From assembly GCF_001046635.1 (NCBI RefSeq), contig NZ_KQ130454.1:441501-505500 (forward strand): DNA of 64,000 nt. The letters are read 5' to 3'. This DNA comes from Novosphingobium barchaimii LL02. GTDB lineage: Bacteria; Pseudomonadota; Alphaproteobacteria; Sphingomonadales; Sphingomonadaceae. Numbering within the stretch: position 1 is the first letter of the stretch; every line of letters begins with the position of its first letter. Shown here one piece after another: positions 43,035 to 51,353 of this stretch. Below the pieces are notes generated by a model, which saw only the letters and a program-made list of their open reading frames with translations, did no database searches and was not told the DNA's origin. The translations under genes and the position numbers were made by a program.

Positions 43035-43961
43035 ATGACCAACCAGACCGCCCTTCCCGGCAGCAAAACCCTGATCCCGCCGGCTGAAGAAAAGAAGCCG
43101 ACAGCGCCAGCCACTAATTGGGTGCAGGAACTGCGCGGCCTGGCTTTCATGTTGCTGGGGGTGCTCGCGTTCCATTCGTTCATCGCCAAGCCGTTCTACA
43201 TCCCGTCGATCTCGATGATGCCAGGACTGCTCGTGGGCGACCGGCTGGTGGTATCGAAGTACCCCTATGGCTGGAACTGGTCGTCGCTCAGCTTTCACCT
43301 GCTACCGCGCGCGCCATGGCGGATCCTGGGGCAGACCCCGCAATACGGCGATGTCGTCATCGTCGTGCCGGGCAACCGCAAGGCGGACCTCATCAAGCGC
43401 GTGGTCGCCCTGCCGGGGGACCGGATTGCCGTGATCGACGGGCGCATCCGCCTAAACGGCAAATTCATCGAGCGCGAGATCGAACCGCCAGTACAGATCG
43501 CAGCCGATGACAAGCTCACCTGCGAAGGCCAGGAGCCCGGCCATTGCTATGATGGTTTCGGCCAGTACCGCACCCGCCTGCCCAGCGGCCGCGAGGTTTA
43601 CGAATTGCCGACCTACCGTGAAACCCTGCCCAACGGCGCGAGTTATCAGGTGATCGACTATATCGACCAGGACCTCGACAATTATGCGGAGATCACCGTG
43701 CCCGAAGACCATGTCTTCCTGATGGGCGATGACCGTGACCGTTCGGCCGACAGCCGCGCGCCGTTTTATGTCAACAGCCGGGGCGAGCCTGACGGCGGCC
43801 TGGGTGGTCCTGTTCCGCTGTCGAACATCGGCGGGCGGGCGGAATTCATCACTTTCTCTCTCGACGGCACCCAAGGCTGGAATCCGCTGACCTGGTGGAG
43901 CGCCATGCGCGATGGCCGTGCCTTCACCAGCCTGCGCCCCCGCATCGACGCGGCCAAGTGA
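43035..43961 (+). CDS. lepB: Signal peptidase I
   Basis: This 308-residue membrane-anchored serine protease cleaves signal peptides of exported proteins. One N-terminal helix (LAFMLLGVLAFHSFIAKPFYIPS) leads into the nucleophile motif S60-MMPGLLVGDRL. The general base Lys121 is in DLIKRVVALPGDRI. A substrate-side insertion of about 80 residues follows, then the C-terminal motif FLMGDDRDRSADSR. The ATG at 43035 is preferred; the frame is open further upstream but antisense-like. Its stop overlaps the next gene's GTG start (GTGA). Confidence 0.96.
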   Translation: MTNQTALPGSKTLIPPAEEKKPTAPATNWVQELRGLAFMLLGVLAFHSFIAKPFYIPSISMMPGLLVGDRLVVSKYPYGWNWSSLSFHLLPRAPWRILGQTPQYGDVVIVVPGNRKADLIKRVVALPGDRIAVIDGRIRLNGKFIEREIEPPVQIAADDKLTCEGQEPGHCYDGFGQYRTRLPSGREVYELPTYRETLPNGASYQVIDYIDQDLDNYAEITVPEDHVFLMGDDRDRSADSRAPFYVNSRGEPDGGLGGPVPLSNIGGRAEFITFSLDGTQGWNPLTWWSAMRDGRAFTSLRPRIDAAK

Positions 43962-45055
43962 CGGCGGCCGAAACCGAAGCCGAAGAGCTCTCGCCCCGCC
44001 GCGCCGGGCCGACCGACATTGCAGATCCGCTGATCCGGCATGAGGCCCGCAAGGCGTTCGTGTGGATAGGCATGGTGGCGCTGTTTGCGTTGGGCGTGTT
44101 CCTTTCGCAATCGTTGCTGGTTATCTTCGGCGGCGTCGTCTTCGCCGCGCTGATCGACGGCGGTGCGCGGATGATCGGTCGGGTGCTGCCGATCGGGCGG
44201 GGATGGCGCGTCGCGATGGTGCTGATGGCATCGCTGCTATTCCTGTTCTGGCTCGGCCGCTTCGCTGGAAGTCAAATCACGCAGCAGGCTGCAGAACTGC
44301 CCGACACCATCGAAAGCCAGTTCCACCGCGGCCTCGCCTGGCTGCAGCAGCACGGCATGGAAGTGCGGGTGCGCGACGTGCGCTCGATCGCGCAGGAGGC
44401 CATGGGCGGGATCAGCCAGGTCACCGCCGTGCTGGGCGGCCTGTTCGGCGCCCTCACCACCCTGTTTCTGATTCTGGTGCTGGGCATCTACATGGCGATG
44501 GAGCCGCGCCTCTACCGCCGGGGAGTGGGCTGGATGCTGCCCGTCGACCGGCGCGTCCATTTCGAGGCGACCGCACAGGTCATGGGCAGCGCTCTGCGCC
44601 GCCTGCTGCTGGGCCGCGTCATCGGCATGACCGTTGAGGGCCTGTTCACCTGGTGCATGCTGCAGTTCTACGGCGTGCCAATGGCAGCGTTGCTGGGCCT
44701 CATCACCGCCCTGCTGGCGTTCCTGCCCAACATCGGCGCGCCTATCTCGGGCGCGATCATGGTCATGGTAGGCTTCTCGGTCAGCGCCGAGATGGGAATC
44801 TACACGATCTTCGTCTACGTGCTGATCCACCTGATCGATGGCTACCTGATCGTCCCTTACATCGCGCGCAAGACGGTGGACCTGCCGCCTGCGCTGGTGC
44901 TGGCGGCGCAGCTCATCATGGGCGTGCTGTTCGGTCTGCTTGGTCTTGCCCTTGCCGATCCGCTGGTGGCGATGATCAAAATCTGGCTTGAGCGCGAAGC
45001 GGCACGCAACGGCGGTGAACCGGCAGACAAGCTGGCGAATCTGGAGCATTCCTGA
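43958..45055 (+). CDS. AI-2E-family transporter (TqsA/PerM-like)
   Basis: This 365-residue protein has eight predicted helices. The family core includes FLILVLGIYMAMEPRLYRRG, LGLITALLAFLPNIGAPISGAIM and VLIHLIDGYLIVPYIARKTVDLPPALVLAAQLIMGVLFGLLGLALADPL. These segments match the AI-2E permease-type family, whose members export signalling molecules or act in ion transport. The GTG start overlaps the lepB stop by four bases, indicating translational coupling. The N-terminal 40 residues are soluble and acidic. Substrate unknown. Confidence 0.85.
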   Translation: MTAAETEAEELSPRRAGPTDIADPLIRHEARKAFVWIGMVALFALGVFLSQSLLVIFGGVVFAALIDGGARMIGRVLPIGRGWRVAMVLMASLLFLFWLGRFAGSQITQQAAELPDTIESQFHRGLAWLQQHGMEVRVRDVRSIAQEAMGGISQVTAVLGGLFGALTTLFLILVLGIYMAMEPRLYRRGVGWMLPVDRRVHFEATAQVMGSALRRLLLGRVIGMTVEGLFTWCMLQFYGVPMAALLGLITALLAFLPNIGAPISGAIMVMVGFSVSAEMGIYTIFVYVLIHLIDGYLIVPYIARKTVDLPPALVLAAQLIMGVLFGLLGLALADPLVAMIKIWLEREAARNGGEPADKLANLEHS

Positions 45056-45059
45056 AGCC

Positions 45060-46187
45060 ATGGCGCGCAAGTTCCTGTATGTGATAGCGGGCGTCACCGT
45101 CCTGCTGCTGGCACTGCTCCTTGCCCTGCGCCTGTGGTCGGAGGACCTGACGGAGATGGCCTTCGTGCCCGGCGTCTCCTTCGCCGGCCAGCAGGCCCTG
45201 CCGCCTGAATCGTGGGAGAACCCGGCGATGTGGGTAGCCCGCCCGGGGCTGAAGGACGATCCGTCGTCATGGCTCCCTCCCGGGGTCACCGCGCCGGAAA
45301 AAAAGCTCCCGGTCGCGGTGTTCTTCGTCCATCCCACCAGCTACGTCGCGCGCGATGCCTGGAACGGTTCGCTGGACGATGCCATCAGCCGCCAGCGCAC
45401 GGCGCTGTTCGTGAAAGGCATGGCCAGCCCCTTCAACGAAGCTGAAGCGCTCTGGGCTGCGCGCTATCGCCAGGCGGCGATCGGCGCCTTCCTCACCGCC
45501 AGACCCGAGGCCGCACAGGCGCTGGATCTCGCATATGGCGACGTCCTTGCCGCATTCGAGATATTCACCCGGCACCTGCCCGAAGGCCGGCCCATTGCGC
45601 TGGCTGGGCACAGCCAGGGCGCATTCCTGCTGCGCCGCCTGCTGCGCGACCGCATCGCCGGCACTCCGCTTGCAAAGCGCCTTGTCGGCGCATGGGTTAT
45701 CGGCTGGCCGGTTTCGATGGACCACGACCTGCCCAAAATGGGAGTACCGGCGTGCGAGCGAGCCGATCAGGCAGGCTGCGTGGTAAGCTGGCTATCGGTT
45801 GCGGACCCGGCCGATACCGAGATGCTGGTGAAGGCCTATGCCCGCCGCACCGGACTGGACGGCAAGTCCGTCGCCGGCAGCGCGTTTCTATGCACGAATC
45901 CCCTAACCGGCACGCCGGGCACCAGTTCGGATGCGGGTGCGAACCTAGGCACGCTCGTCCCCGATTTCGCGACAAGCGGCGGTACGCTGGCCGCTCAGGT
46001 AGTCCCTGCCGCCTGCGGGCCCGACCATTTCCTTCACATTGGCCCGCCCCCCAAGCTGGACCTTGGGCCTTACGTACTTCCCGGAAACAACTACCACCTC
46101 TATGACGTCACGCTGTTCTGGGCCAATCTGAGGGCCGATTTCGAAAGGCGCGTCGCAGCATGGCAGAAAACACAGGCGCGAAAGTGA
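45060..46187 (+). CDS. DUF3089-family alpha/beta hydrolase
   Basis: This 375-residue protein has one N-terminal membrane helix (FLYVIAGVTVLLLALLLALRLW), which probably anchors it with the domain outside the cytoplasm. The DUF3089 core starts VAVFFVHPTSYVARDAWNG. The nucleophile elbow is GHSQG with Ser185, and the late CGPDHFLHIGPPPKLDLGPYVLPGNNYHLYDVTLFWANLR carries His residues for the triad. The fold is that of alpha/beta hydrolases of unknown substrate. The last 28 bases overlap ruvX. The ATG at 45060 lies five bases after the transporter stop. Confidence 0.83.
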   Translation: MARKFLYVIAGVTVLLLALLLALRLWSEDLTEMAFVPGVSFAGQQALPPESWENPAMWVARPGLKDDPSSWLPPGVTAPEKKLPVAVFFVHPTSYVARDAWNGSLDDAISRQRTALFVKGMASPFNEAEALWAARYRQAAIGAFLTARPEAAQALDLAYGDVLAAFEIFTRHLPEGRPIALAGHSQGAFLLRRLLRDRIAGTPLAKRLVGAWVIGWPVSMDHDLPKMGVPACERADQAGCVVSWLSVADPADTEMLVKAYARRTGLDGKSVAGSAFLCTNPLTGTPGTSSDAGANLGTLVPDFATSGGTLAAQVVPAACGPDHFLHIGPPPKLDLGPYVLPGNNYHLYDVTLFWANLRADFERRVAAWQKTQARK

Positions 46188-46660
46188 CCGCGGTGGTCAC
46201 CACCAGCGCACTGGATTTCCGGGCCGAGCTGCCCCAGGCCGGCGCCCTGCTGGCCCTGGACCTTGGGACGCAGACCATCGGGACCGCGTTCTGCGACCCC
46301 GGCTGGCGCTTCGCCTCGCCGGGCAAGACCATCAAGCGCGGCAAGTTCGGGGCCGACAAGGCGCTGATGGAAGCGCTGATCCGCGAACGCTCGGTCAAGG
46401 GTATCGTCATCGGCCTGCCCCTTAACATGGACGGGTCGGAAGGCCCCCGCTCGCAGTCGAGCCGGGCCTATGCCCGCAACCTTTCCGTACTGGGCCTGCC
46501 GATCCTGCTGTGGGACGAACGCTGGTCCACATCCTCCGCCGAACGCGGCCTGATCGAGCAGGATATGAGCCGTGCCAAGCGTGCAACCCGCATCGATTCG
46601 GCTGCGGCGGCGGTGATCCTCCAAGGCGCCATCGACGCGCTCGTCGGCGGCAGATTTTAA
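46160..46660 (+). CDS. ruvX: Holliday-junction-resolvase-like RNase H-fold protein RuvX/YqgF
   Basis: This 166-residue protein has the RNase H-like fold with the first catalytic Asp34 in LALDLGTQTIGTAF. GIVIGLPLNMDGSEGPRSQSSRAYARNL and LLWDERWSTSSAERGL, with a catalytic Glu, are the YqgF signatures. RIDSAAAAVILQGAIDALVG ends the domain. YqgF proteins process pre-16S rRNA 5' ends or act on recombination intermediates. It overlaps the DUF3089 gene by 28 bases and the convergent minus-strand gene by four. Confidence 0.93.
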   Translation: MAENTGAKVTAVVTTSALDFRAELPQAGALLALDLGTQTIGTAFCDPGWRFASPGKTIKRGKFGADKALMEALIRERSVKGIVIGLPLNMDGSEGPRSQSSRAYARNLSVLGLPILLWDERWSTSSAERGLIEQDMSRAKRATRIDSAAAAVILQGAIDALVGGRF

Positions 46661-47562
46661 GGCGACATCGCCCGGCGCCGCGCCGCCGAGGCCGCTGCAA
46701 CGACGCGGCTTCCGCAAGCCTCGGCCTCGGCCCAAACCGCGTCCTGCGCCTCGCCGCTACCGGCGGAAGCGGCGAGCGCACGCCACGCGCATAGCCGCAT
46801 GCGGTCGCTGGGGTGATGGCGGCCGAACCGGGCTGCAAGGTCCTTCGCTTCCTCGCCGCCAAGCGCGACGGCGATGCGCAGAAACGCCTCGCTGGGACCA
46901 TGGCCCAGCACCCGCGCGATGCGCCCCGCCTCCACGTCGAACAGGTAGTGGTCCATCCATCCCTTGGCCGCATGTTCGTGTGACAGGGTCAGCGCCACCG
47001 AAAGCGACTGCGGCGGATGGAGGACGTGGATGTCGCGGTGAGCGCGATAGTGAAACAGGCTGCCCGGCGCCAGCCGGGACCGCCCGAACGGGAGCAGATC
47101 CACCGGCTCGCCCCGCCAGCCCTCCACTGGGTCGTACCGATATTCGTAATTCTCGAACTCCACGCCGGGGCCGAAATAACCAAGAACGAGGAAGTCGTGG
47201 TTATGATCATGCGCCAGTCCATAAGCGAAGGCTTCGGACCCGCTGGCGCGCAGTATGTTTTCCTCCTGCGAAGGCCAGATGCTGGCGCTGAGCGAGAAAT
47301 TACCGCGCCCCGGCGTTGCGAGGACGACGCGATTGGTTTCTCCCACGTCAATGCCATCCTCCCCCGCAGGCGATCGCCCGGCCAGCATACCGATAAGCAA
47401 GTCGCCCAGAAAATCGCGGTCGTTGCCTAGCCGCTGCAGCCAGTGCGCGGCGTGCGCGATGCTTTCCTCCTCCGCCGGGTCGAAGCCCCAGACCGTCAGC
47501 GCATCGCAGACTTCCTCCAAAGAGGCCGTGGTGGGGTCGTTCGATTCGATCAGACGTGCCAT
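46657..47562 (-). CDS. Uncharacterised protein, cupin-like core with HEAT-like tail (module gene 3)
   Basis: This 301-residue protein is not one I recognise. The N-terminal 60 residues are helical. The middle (about 80-200) looks like a cupin: AYGLAHDHNHDFLVLGYFGPGVEFENYEYRYDP has a His-rich strand, and GSLFHYRAHRDIHVLHPPQSLSVALTLSHEH a later one, so His could bind a metal. The tail (about 215-300) has amphipathic helices resembling HEAT repeats. The overall order is similar to that of the overlapping upstream gene, so the two may be distant paralogues. It overlaps that gene by 13 bases and ruvX by four. Confidence 0.7.
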   Translation of the reverse strand: MARLIESNDPTTASLEEVCDALTVWGFDPAEEESIAHAAHWLQRLGNDRDFLGDLLIGMLAGRSPAGEDGIDVGETNRVVLATPGRGNFSLSASIWPSQEENILRASGSEAFAYGLAHDHNHDFLVLGYFGPGVEFENYEYRYDPVEGWRGEPVDLLPFGRSRLAPGSLFHYRAHRDIHVLHPPQSLSVALTLSHEHAAKGWMDHYLFDVEAGRIARVLGHGPSEAFLRIAVALGGEEAKDLAARFGRHHPSDRMRLCAWRALAASAGSGEAQDAVWAEAEACGSRVVAAASAARRRAMSP

Positions 47563-48584
47563 GCCGCGCCGCCCTGCAAGTCGGGCCGCGATGCCAGCAA
47601 TTGCGCCAGCAACGCCCCCGCCGGCTCCCTGAGCGAATCCTCCGGGTCGGCGGCCACCTGCGCAAGGAGTTCCACTCCGGCAAGTGCATCCAGCACGATC
47701 ACTTCATGCAGGGCCTGCCAGCGCATCGCATCGCCGCCGCCGCCGCCCAGAGCCGCCCGCGCCATCTGCGGAACCGCGTCGATCCGGCCCATTCGGCCCA
47801 GCAGCGCCATCGCCAGTTCGGCGCGGCTGTCGTCCTTGCGCGCGCTGGCCTGATGCACGAGCGCACCATCGGCCAACGCATATTCACGCACCGGCTCATG
47901 ATCGTCGAGCTGGCGTTCCAGTTGCAGCACCGCCATCGCACCGTCGACGCTGCGCACTTCGACCGCTTCGTTCGGACCGTGGCGATAGTGCAGGTCGCCG
48001 GCGGTGAACGTGCACAGCTCTGTCGTCAGGGCACCGTCGTCATCGCGCAGCGCCCGGTCCCCCTTGCACGCCCCCACCAGCACCAGGGCCCAGTTCTCCA
48101 CCGGACGAAACCGCGCGGTGCGGGCCGCCGGAAGCAGCGCCAATGCCGCCCCGTCGTAGGCCGAGAGAGTCAGCCTGGCACTACCCGATTCCGCCAGAAC
48201 GAGCAGCGGCGCCGCATCGCGGCTGCCATGGCTCAACGGCAACTGGCCAAGTGGATGACCGTCCAGCGCTGCAAGACCCGCATCGACCAAACTGCGCGAC
48301 AAGGTCAGCGCCCGCCCGCTCGCCGGGTCGAACAGCAAGGCCAGGGCACGGCATTTTTCGAGCGGGGCGCCCGCGCCGAAACGCTTCATCGCCGCCAGCA
48401 CCGGCGCCACTACTGGCTCCGCCCGCCACGCCACAAGCGTCCTGCTCAGGGCCTGCTGCCCGCGCTCCCATTCAATGTCATCCTGGCGAAGGCTCGCCAG
48501 CGGTCCGCGCAGTTCCATGAGGGCAGCGTCAGCCTTCGCGGTGAAACGGGTAGAGGCAGGACATGAGTTCGGCGTTGTTGTCAT
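47550..48584 (-). CDS. Uncharacterised protein, paralogous partner (module gene 2)
   Basis: This protein of about 344 residues opens MTTTPNSCPASTRFTAKADAALMELRGPLASLRQDD. A beta-rich middle has LLVLAESGSARLTLSAYDGAALALLP and GDLHYRHGPNEAVEVRSVDGAMAVLQLERQ. The helical tail RAELAMALLGRMGRIDAVPQMARAALGGGGGDAMRWQALHEVIVLDALAGVELL resembles HEAT repeats. By eye the middle and tail align with the downstream gene, but the metal-type His cluster is weaker. It overlaps the small upstream gene by 56 bases and the downstream gene by 13. The start is uncertain; ATG at 48593 is an alternative. Confidence 0.68.
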   Translation of the reverse strand: MTTTPNSCPASTRFTAKADAALMELRGPLASLRQDDIEWERGQQALSRTLVAWRAEPVVAPVLAAMKRFGAGAPLEKCRALALLFDPASGRALTLSRSLVDAGLAALDGHPLGQLPLSHGSRDAAPLLVLAESGSARLTLSAYDGAALALLPAARTARFRPVENWALVLVGACKGDRALRDDDGALTTELCTFTAGDLHYRHGPNEAVEVRSVDGAMAVLQLERQLDDHEPVREYALADGALVHQASARKDDSRAELAMALLGRMGRIDAVPQMARAALGGGGGDAMRWQALHEVIVLDALAGVELLAQVAADPEDSLREPAGALLAQLLASRPDLQGGAAWHV

Positions 48585-48735
48585 CCCCCGCATCGATCCG
48601 CACAAGATCGCTGCGGCTACCGAATATTCCGGTAGGCACTTCCAGGTCCGGCAGTTCGGCGCGATCGACGCGCACGATCTCATTCGACGTTGCCGCCGGA
48701 TCATCACGCTGAGTTGTCATGCTCGAAGCCCACAT
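48529..48735 (-). CDS. Small acidic protein heading the three-gene module (module gene 1)
   Basis: This 68-residue protein (63 if the ATG at 48720 is used) contains DDPAATSNEIVRVDRAELPDLEVPTGIFGSRSDLVRIDAGDDNNAELMSCLYPFHREG. It is rich in Asp and Glu, has one Cys near the C terminus and no membrane helix or signal peptide. AGGG lies about eight bases before the 48735 start. Its last 56 bases overlap the next gene, so the coding is probably real and coupled. It could be a substrate, partner or precursor peptide of the two larger proteins. I do not recognise it. The 188-base gap beyond shows no clear motif. Confidence 0.55.
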   Translation of the reverse strand: MWASSMTTQRDDPAATSNEIVRVDRAELPDLEVPTGIFGSRSDLVRIDAGDDNNAELMSCLYPFHREG

Positions 48736-48923
48736 GAAGAACGCCCTGCCGCAACCCCGACGATGTGCTGAATTAAAAAACTGTCATCGGCACATTCACC
48801 GGACCAAAGCTAACGCTGCGCAAAATTGTATTGTATATCAGCAACGACCGCGATTTGGGTGAGCCATTTGCCGACCGTTGTAGCCAAACAGCCGCATCAC
48901 CGCACCTCTCGAAGGTTAACGCT

Positions 48924-49712
48924 TCAAAAGGGTGCCCGCAAAACGACCGTCAAACCCGCTATCCGGTGATACGGCGACAAACCATCGCTTTCCAGCCGCA
49001 CGGCATCGGCCCGGGCGCGGTCAAGCACTACGGTGGGGACTCGCGAATCGTGCACGATGACATCGGCCGTGCCCAGCAGACGGGCCTCGCGCAGGGTCAG
49101 GTCTTCGGGGTCGCCGCTGCGCAGGGCAATCTCGGCAACCCCTGCCGCGCCTGCGGGCGCGCCGGCTAGCCATGCATCAATGTGGTCCGCGCTACTGTCC
49201 GCCAGCGGATCGAGCGCACTGCCCGCCGCCAGCGCGGCATCGAGCGCACGGCGCCGCTCACCCGCCTCGGGAAAACGCTGGCGCAGCGCCGCGCGCGCCG
49301 CGCCAAGGCCTGAAGCGAGAGCGCCGAGCGACTGCGGTAGCAGAGCCTCAAGCCGCAGCCGCAATTGCTTGGCAAGACCTGCCGAAGCACCTCCCGTACC
49401 GATCGCCACCAGCACCGGCGATCGGTCGAGAATCGAAGGCACAGTGAAATCGCATAGCGCCGGGCGGTCGGTCGCATTGACCAGCATTCCGGCGGAGCGG
49501 GCCTCGGCCACGGCGACTCGCGCGGCCTCGTCGTTTTCAAGGGCGATGAAGGCGAGGCGGGCACCGCTGGCGATGCCGGTGTGCAGGTCGGTCACGATGA
49601 TCGCCCCGGCCCGCTCGACCAGACGACGCTTGGCCTCCGCGGCCTCGCCCTCCCCCAGCACAACGACCGGGCGGCCCGAGATACGGTGGAAAAGAGGGAG
49701 CGTTTCGATCAT
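48924..49712 (-). CDS. cysG: Siroheme synthase, Met8-like, with truncated methyltransferase remnant
   Basis: Residues 1-190 are a precorrin-2 dehydrogenase/ferrochelatase. GRPVVVLGEGEAAEAKRRLVERAGA is the NAD-binding loop, VNATDRPALCDFTVPSILDRSPVLVAIGTGGASAGLAKQLRLRLEALLP the Met8 core with its catalytic Asp, and a helical dimerisation part follows. The last 70 residues resemble only the start of the SAM-dependent uroporphyrinogen methyltransferase domain (SGDPEDLTLREARLLGTADVIVHDSRV), and the GAGPGDP loop is degraded. It should finish siroheme but not methylate. The NAD domain also looks shortened. The symbol is by homology to the N-terminal part. Confidence 0.85.
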   Translation of the reverse strand: MIETLPLFHRISGRPVVVLGEGEAAEAKRRLVERAGAIIVTDLHTGIASGARLAFIALENDEAARVAVAEARSAGMLVNATDRPALCDFTVPSILDRSPVLVAIGTGGASAGLAKQLRLRLEALLPQSLGALASGLGAARAALRQRFPEAGERRRALDAALAAGSALDPLADSSADHIDAWLAGAPAGAAGVAEIALRSGDPEDLTLREARLLGTADVIVHDSRVPTVVLDRARADAVRLESDGLSPYHRIAGLTVVLRAPF

Positions 49713-49787
49713 ATGCCTAGCCTAGCGTATGGGAAGACCACGCCAAACCCCTCCCTCGACCGAGAGGGAAGGAGGATGTCCTCGCGC

Positions 49788-51047
49788 TCAGTCAAGCCAG
49801 GCCGGTACCTGCTCTGCTGCGAGGATCGCGGCGGGCTCGATGCGGTTGGCGACGATCGCCCACTTGTCGCCGTCGACCATGACCTCGGGCACCAGCGGGC
49901 GGCTGTTGTAGGTGTTGGCCATCGTCGCGCCGTAAGCGCCGGCGGTGCGGAAGATCGCAAGGTCGCCTGCCTTCACCACATCGATATCGCGGGCCATCGC
50001 GAACGTGTCGGAACTTTCGCAGATCGGGCCGACGATGTTGGCGATCATGCTTTCGCCCGAAGGCTTCACCGCCGCGAAATCGTGCCAGGCATCATACATG
50101 GCCGGGCGAGCAAGGTCGTTCATAGCCGCGTCGACGACGATCCAAGGCTTGTCCGTGCCCTGCTTCACGCGCACCACTTCGGTGACGAGCACCCCGGAAT
50201 TGCCGGTGATGACACGGCCCGGCTCGAACATCAGAGTGACGCCCCAGTCCTGCGCAACGTCGCTGACCATGCGGCCATAGTCGGCCGGGGTAGGCAACGC
50301 ATCGTCCGCCTTGTAGGGCACACCAAGGCCGCCGCCGAGATCCATATGCGTGACCGACTGGCCCTTTTCGCGAAGGGTCATCATCAGCGCGCCCATCTTG
50401 ATAAATGCCTGCCGCGAAGGCTCCAGATCGCTGATCTGACTGCCGATATGAACGGCAAGCCCGCGCATATCGAGACCCGGCAACGCAGAAAGCCGCACGT
50501 AAATGTCGGCAGCGCGGTCGTATGCGACGCCGAACTTGTTCTCCGCCTTGCCGGTCGAAATCTTGGCGTGGGTGCGCGCATCGACATCGGGATTCACGCG
50601 CAGGGTGCAGACGGCCCTGGCGCCAAGGTCCACGGCGATCTCGGAAAGCTCGACGCCCTCTTCCTCGCTCTCGAGGTTGAACTGGCCGATACCGGCGCGC
50701 AGCGCCGCGATCAGTTCGGCGCGGGTCTTGCCGACGCCCGAGAAGACGATGTCCTCAGGCTTCATCCCGGCTGCCAGCGCGCGGTTCATCTCGCCTTCGG
50801 AGACGACGTCGGCGCCGTAGCCTTCCTTGGCCAGCAGGCGCAGCACCGCGAGGTTGGGGTTCGATTTCACCGCAAAAGCGATATGCACCTTGGGCAGCGC
50901 GGCTAGCGCCTCGCGGAATACCCTGGCGTGGCGCGACAGCGTGGCGCGCGAATAGACGTAGACCGGGGTGCCGACCTCACGCGCGATGACGGCGAGCGAG
51001 ACCTGTTCGGCGTGAAGCTCGCCGCCGGTGTTTGCAAAATGATCCAT
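49788..51047 (-). CDS. lysA: Diaminopimelate decarboxylase
   Basis: This 419-residue fold-III PLP enzyme makes lysine from meso-diaminopimelate. The Schiff-base Lys is in HIAFAVKSNPNLAVLRLL, and VHIGSQISDLEP, HMDLGGGLGVPY, FEPGRVITGNSGVLV and GPICESSDTF are the DapDC motifs, the last with the active-site Cys. It follows the small lipoprotein gene by 15 bases. argH-lipoprotein-lysA is a common proteobacterial gene order. The product is intact. Confidence 0.97.
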   Translation of the reverse strand: MDHFANTGGELHAEQVSLAVIAREVGTPVYVYSRATLSRHARVFREALAALPKVHIAFAVKSNPNLAVLRLLAKEGYGADVVSEGEMNRALAAGMKPEDIVFSGVGKTRAELIAALRAGIGQFNLESEEEGVELSEIAVDLGARAVCTLRVNPDVDARTHAKISTGKAENKFGVAYDRAADIYVRLSALPGLDMRGLAVHIGSQISDLEPSRQAFIKMGALMMTLREKGQSVTHMDLGGGLGVPYKADDALPTPADYGRMVSDVAQDWGVTLMFEPGRVITGNSGVLVTEVVRVKQGTDKPWIVVDAAMNDLARPAMYDAWHDFAAVKPSGESMIANIVGPICESSDTFAMARDIDVVKAGDLAIFRTAGAYGATMANTYNSRPLVPEVMVDGDKWAIVANRIEPAAILAAEQVPAWLD

Positions 51048-51062
51048 GGAAGTTTTCTGGCC

Positions 51063-51347
51063 TTATTGAGGCTTGGCTGATTCGGGCTTGGCGGCTTCGG
51101 GTTGCGGCGATTCCGGCGGCGGAAGATCGAAAGGATCGTCTTCGCGCTGCTCGGAACGGGTACGTAGTTCAACGCTGCGCTCTGGAATGGCCTGCGTGGG
51201 CAGTTTCAGCAGTTCGGCCGCAGCCGGGCGGTCCGCACGGCCGTAAGGCGCGGGCGGCAACTGCTGGCCCGGTCTGAGCCCCAGCGCCGAACGCTGCCCG
51301 CAGGCAGCAAGCGCCGCCAGCATCAGAATAACCGCGACCTTACGCAT
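51063..51347 (-). CDS. Small lipoprotein, LptM/YifL-like
   Basis: This 94-residue protein has a short signal peptide and lipobox (LAALAACGQR). A Pro/Gln-rich tail follows with GLRPGQQLPPAPYGRADRPAAAELLKLPTQAIPERS and an acidic Pro-Glu-Lys end. Small lipoproteins at this place between argH and lysA include LptM (YifL), which aids LptD maturation in E. coli. The resemblance is mainly in position and in the early Cys-Gly and Pro-rich segment. The ATG at 51347 follows the GGAG that ends argH at good spacing. Confidence 0.7.
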   Translation of the reverse strand: MRKVAVILMLAALAACGQRSALGLRPGQQLPPAPYGRADRPAAAELLKLPTQAIPERSVELRTRSEQREDDPFDLPPPESPQPEAAKPESAKPQ

Positions 51348-51353
51348 CAACAC

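Noticed and set aside
46657-47562. Possible transposase annotation for the 301-aa protein
   Set aside because: No DDE or HUH motif, no terminal inverted repeats, and a cupin/HEAT-like layout argue against a mobile element.
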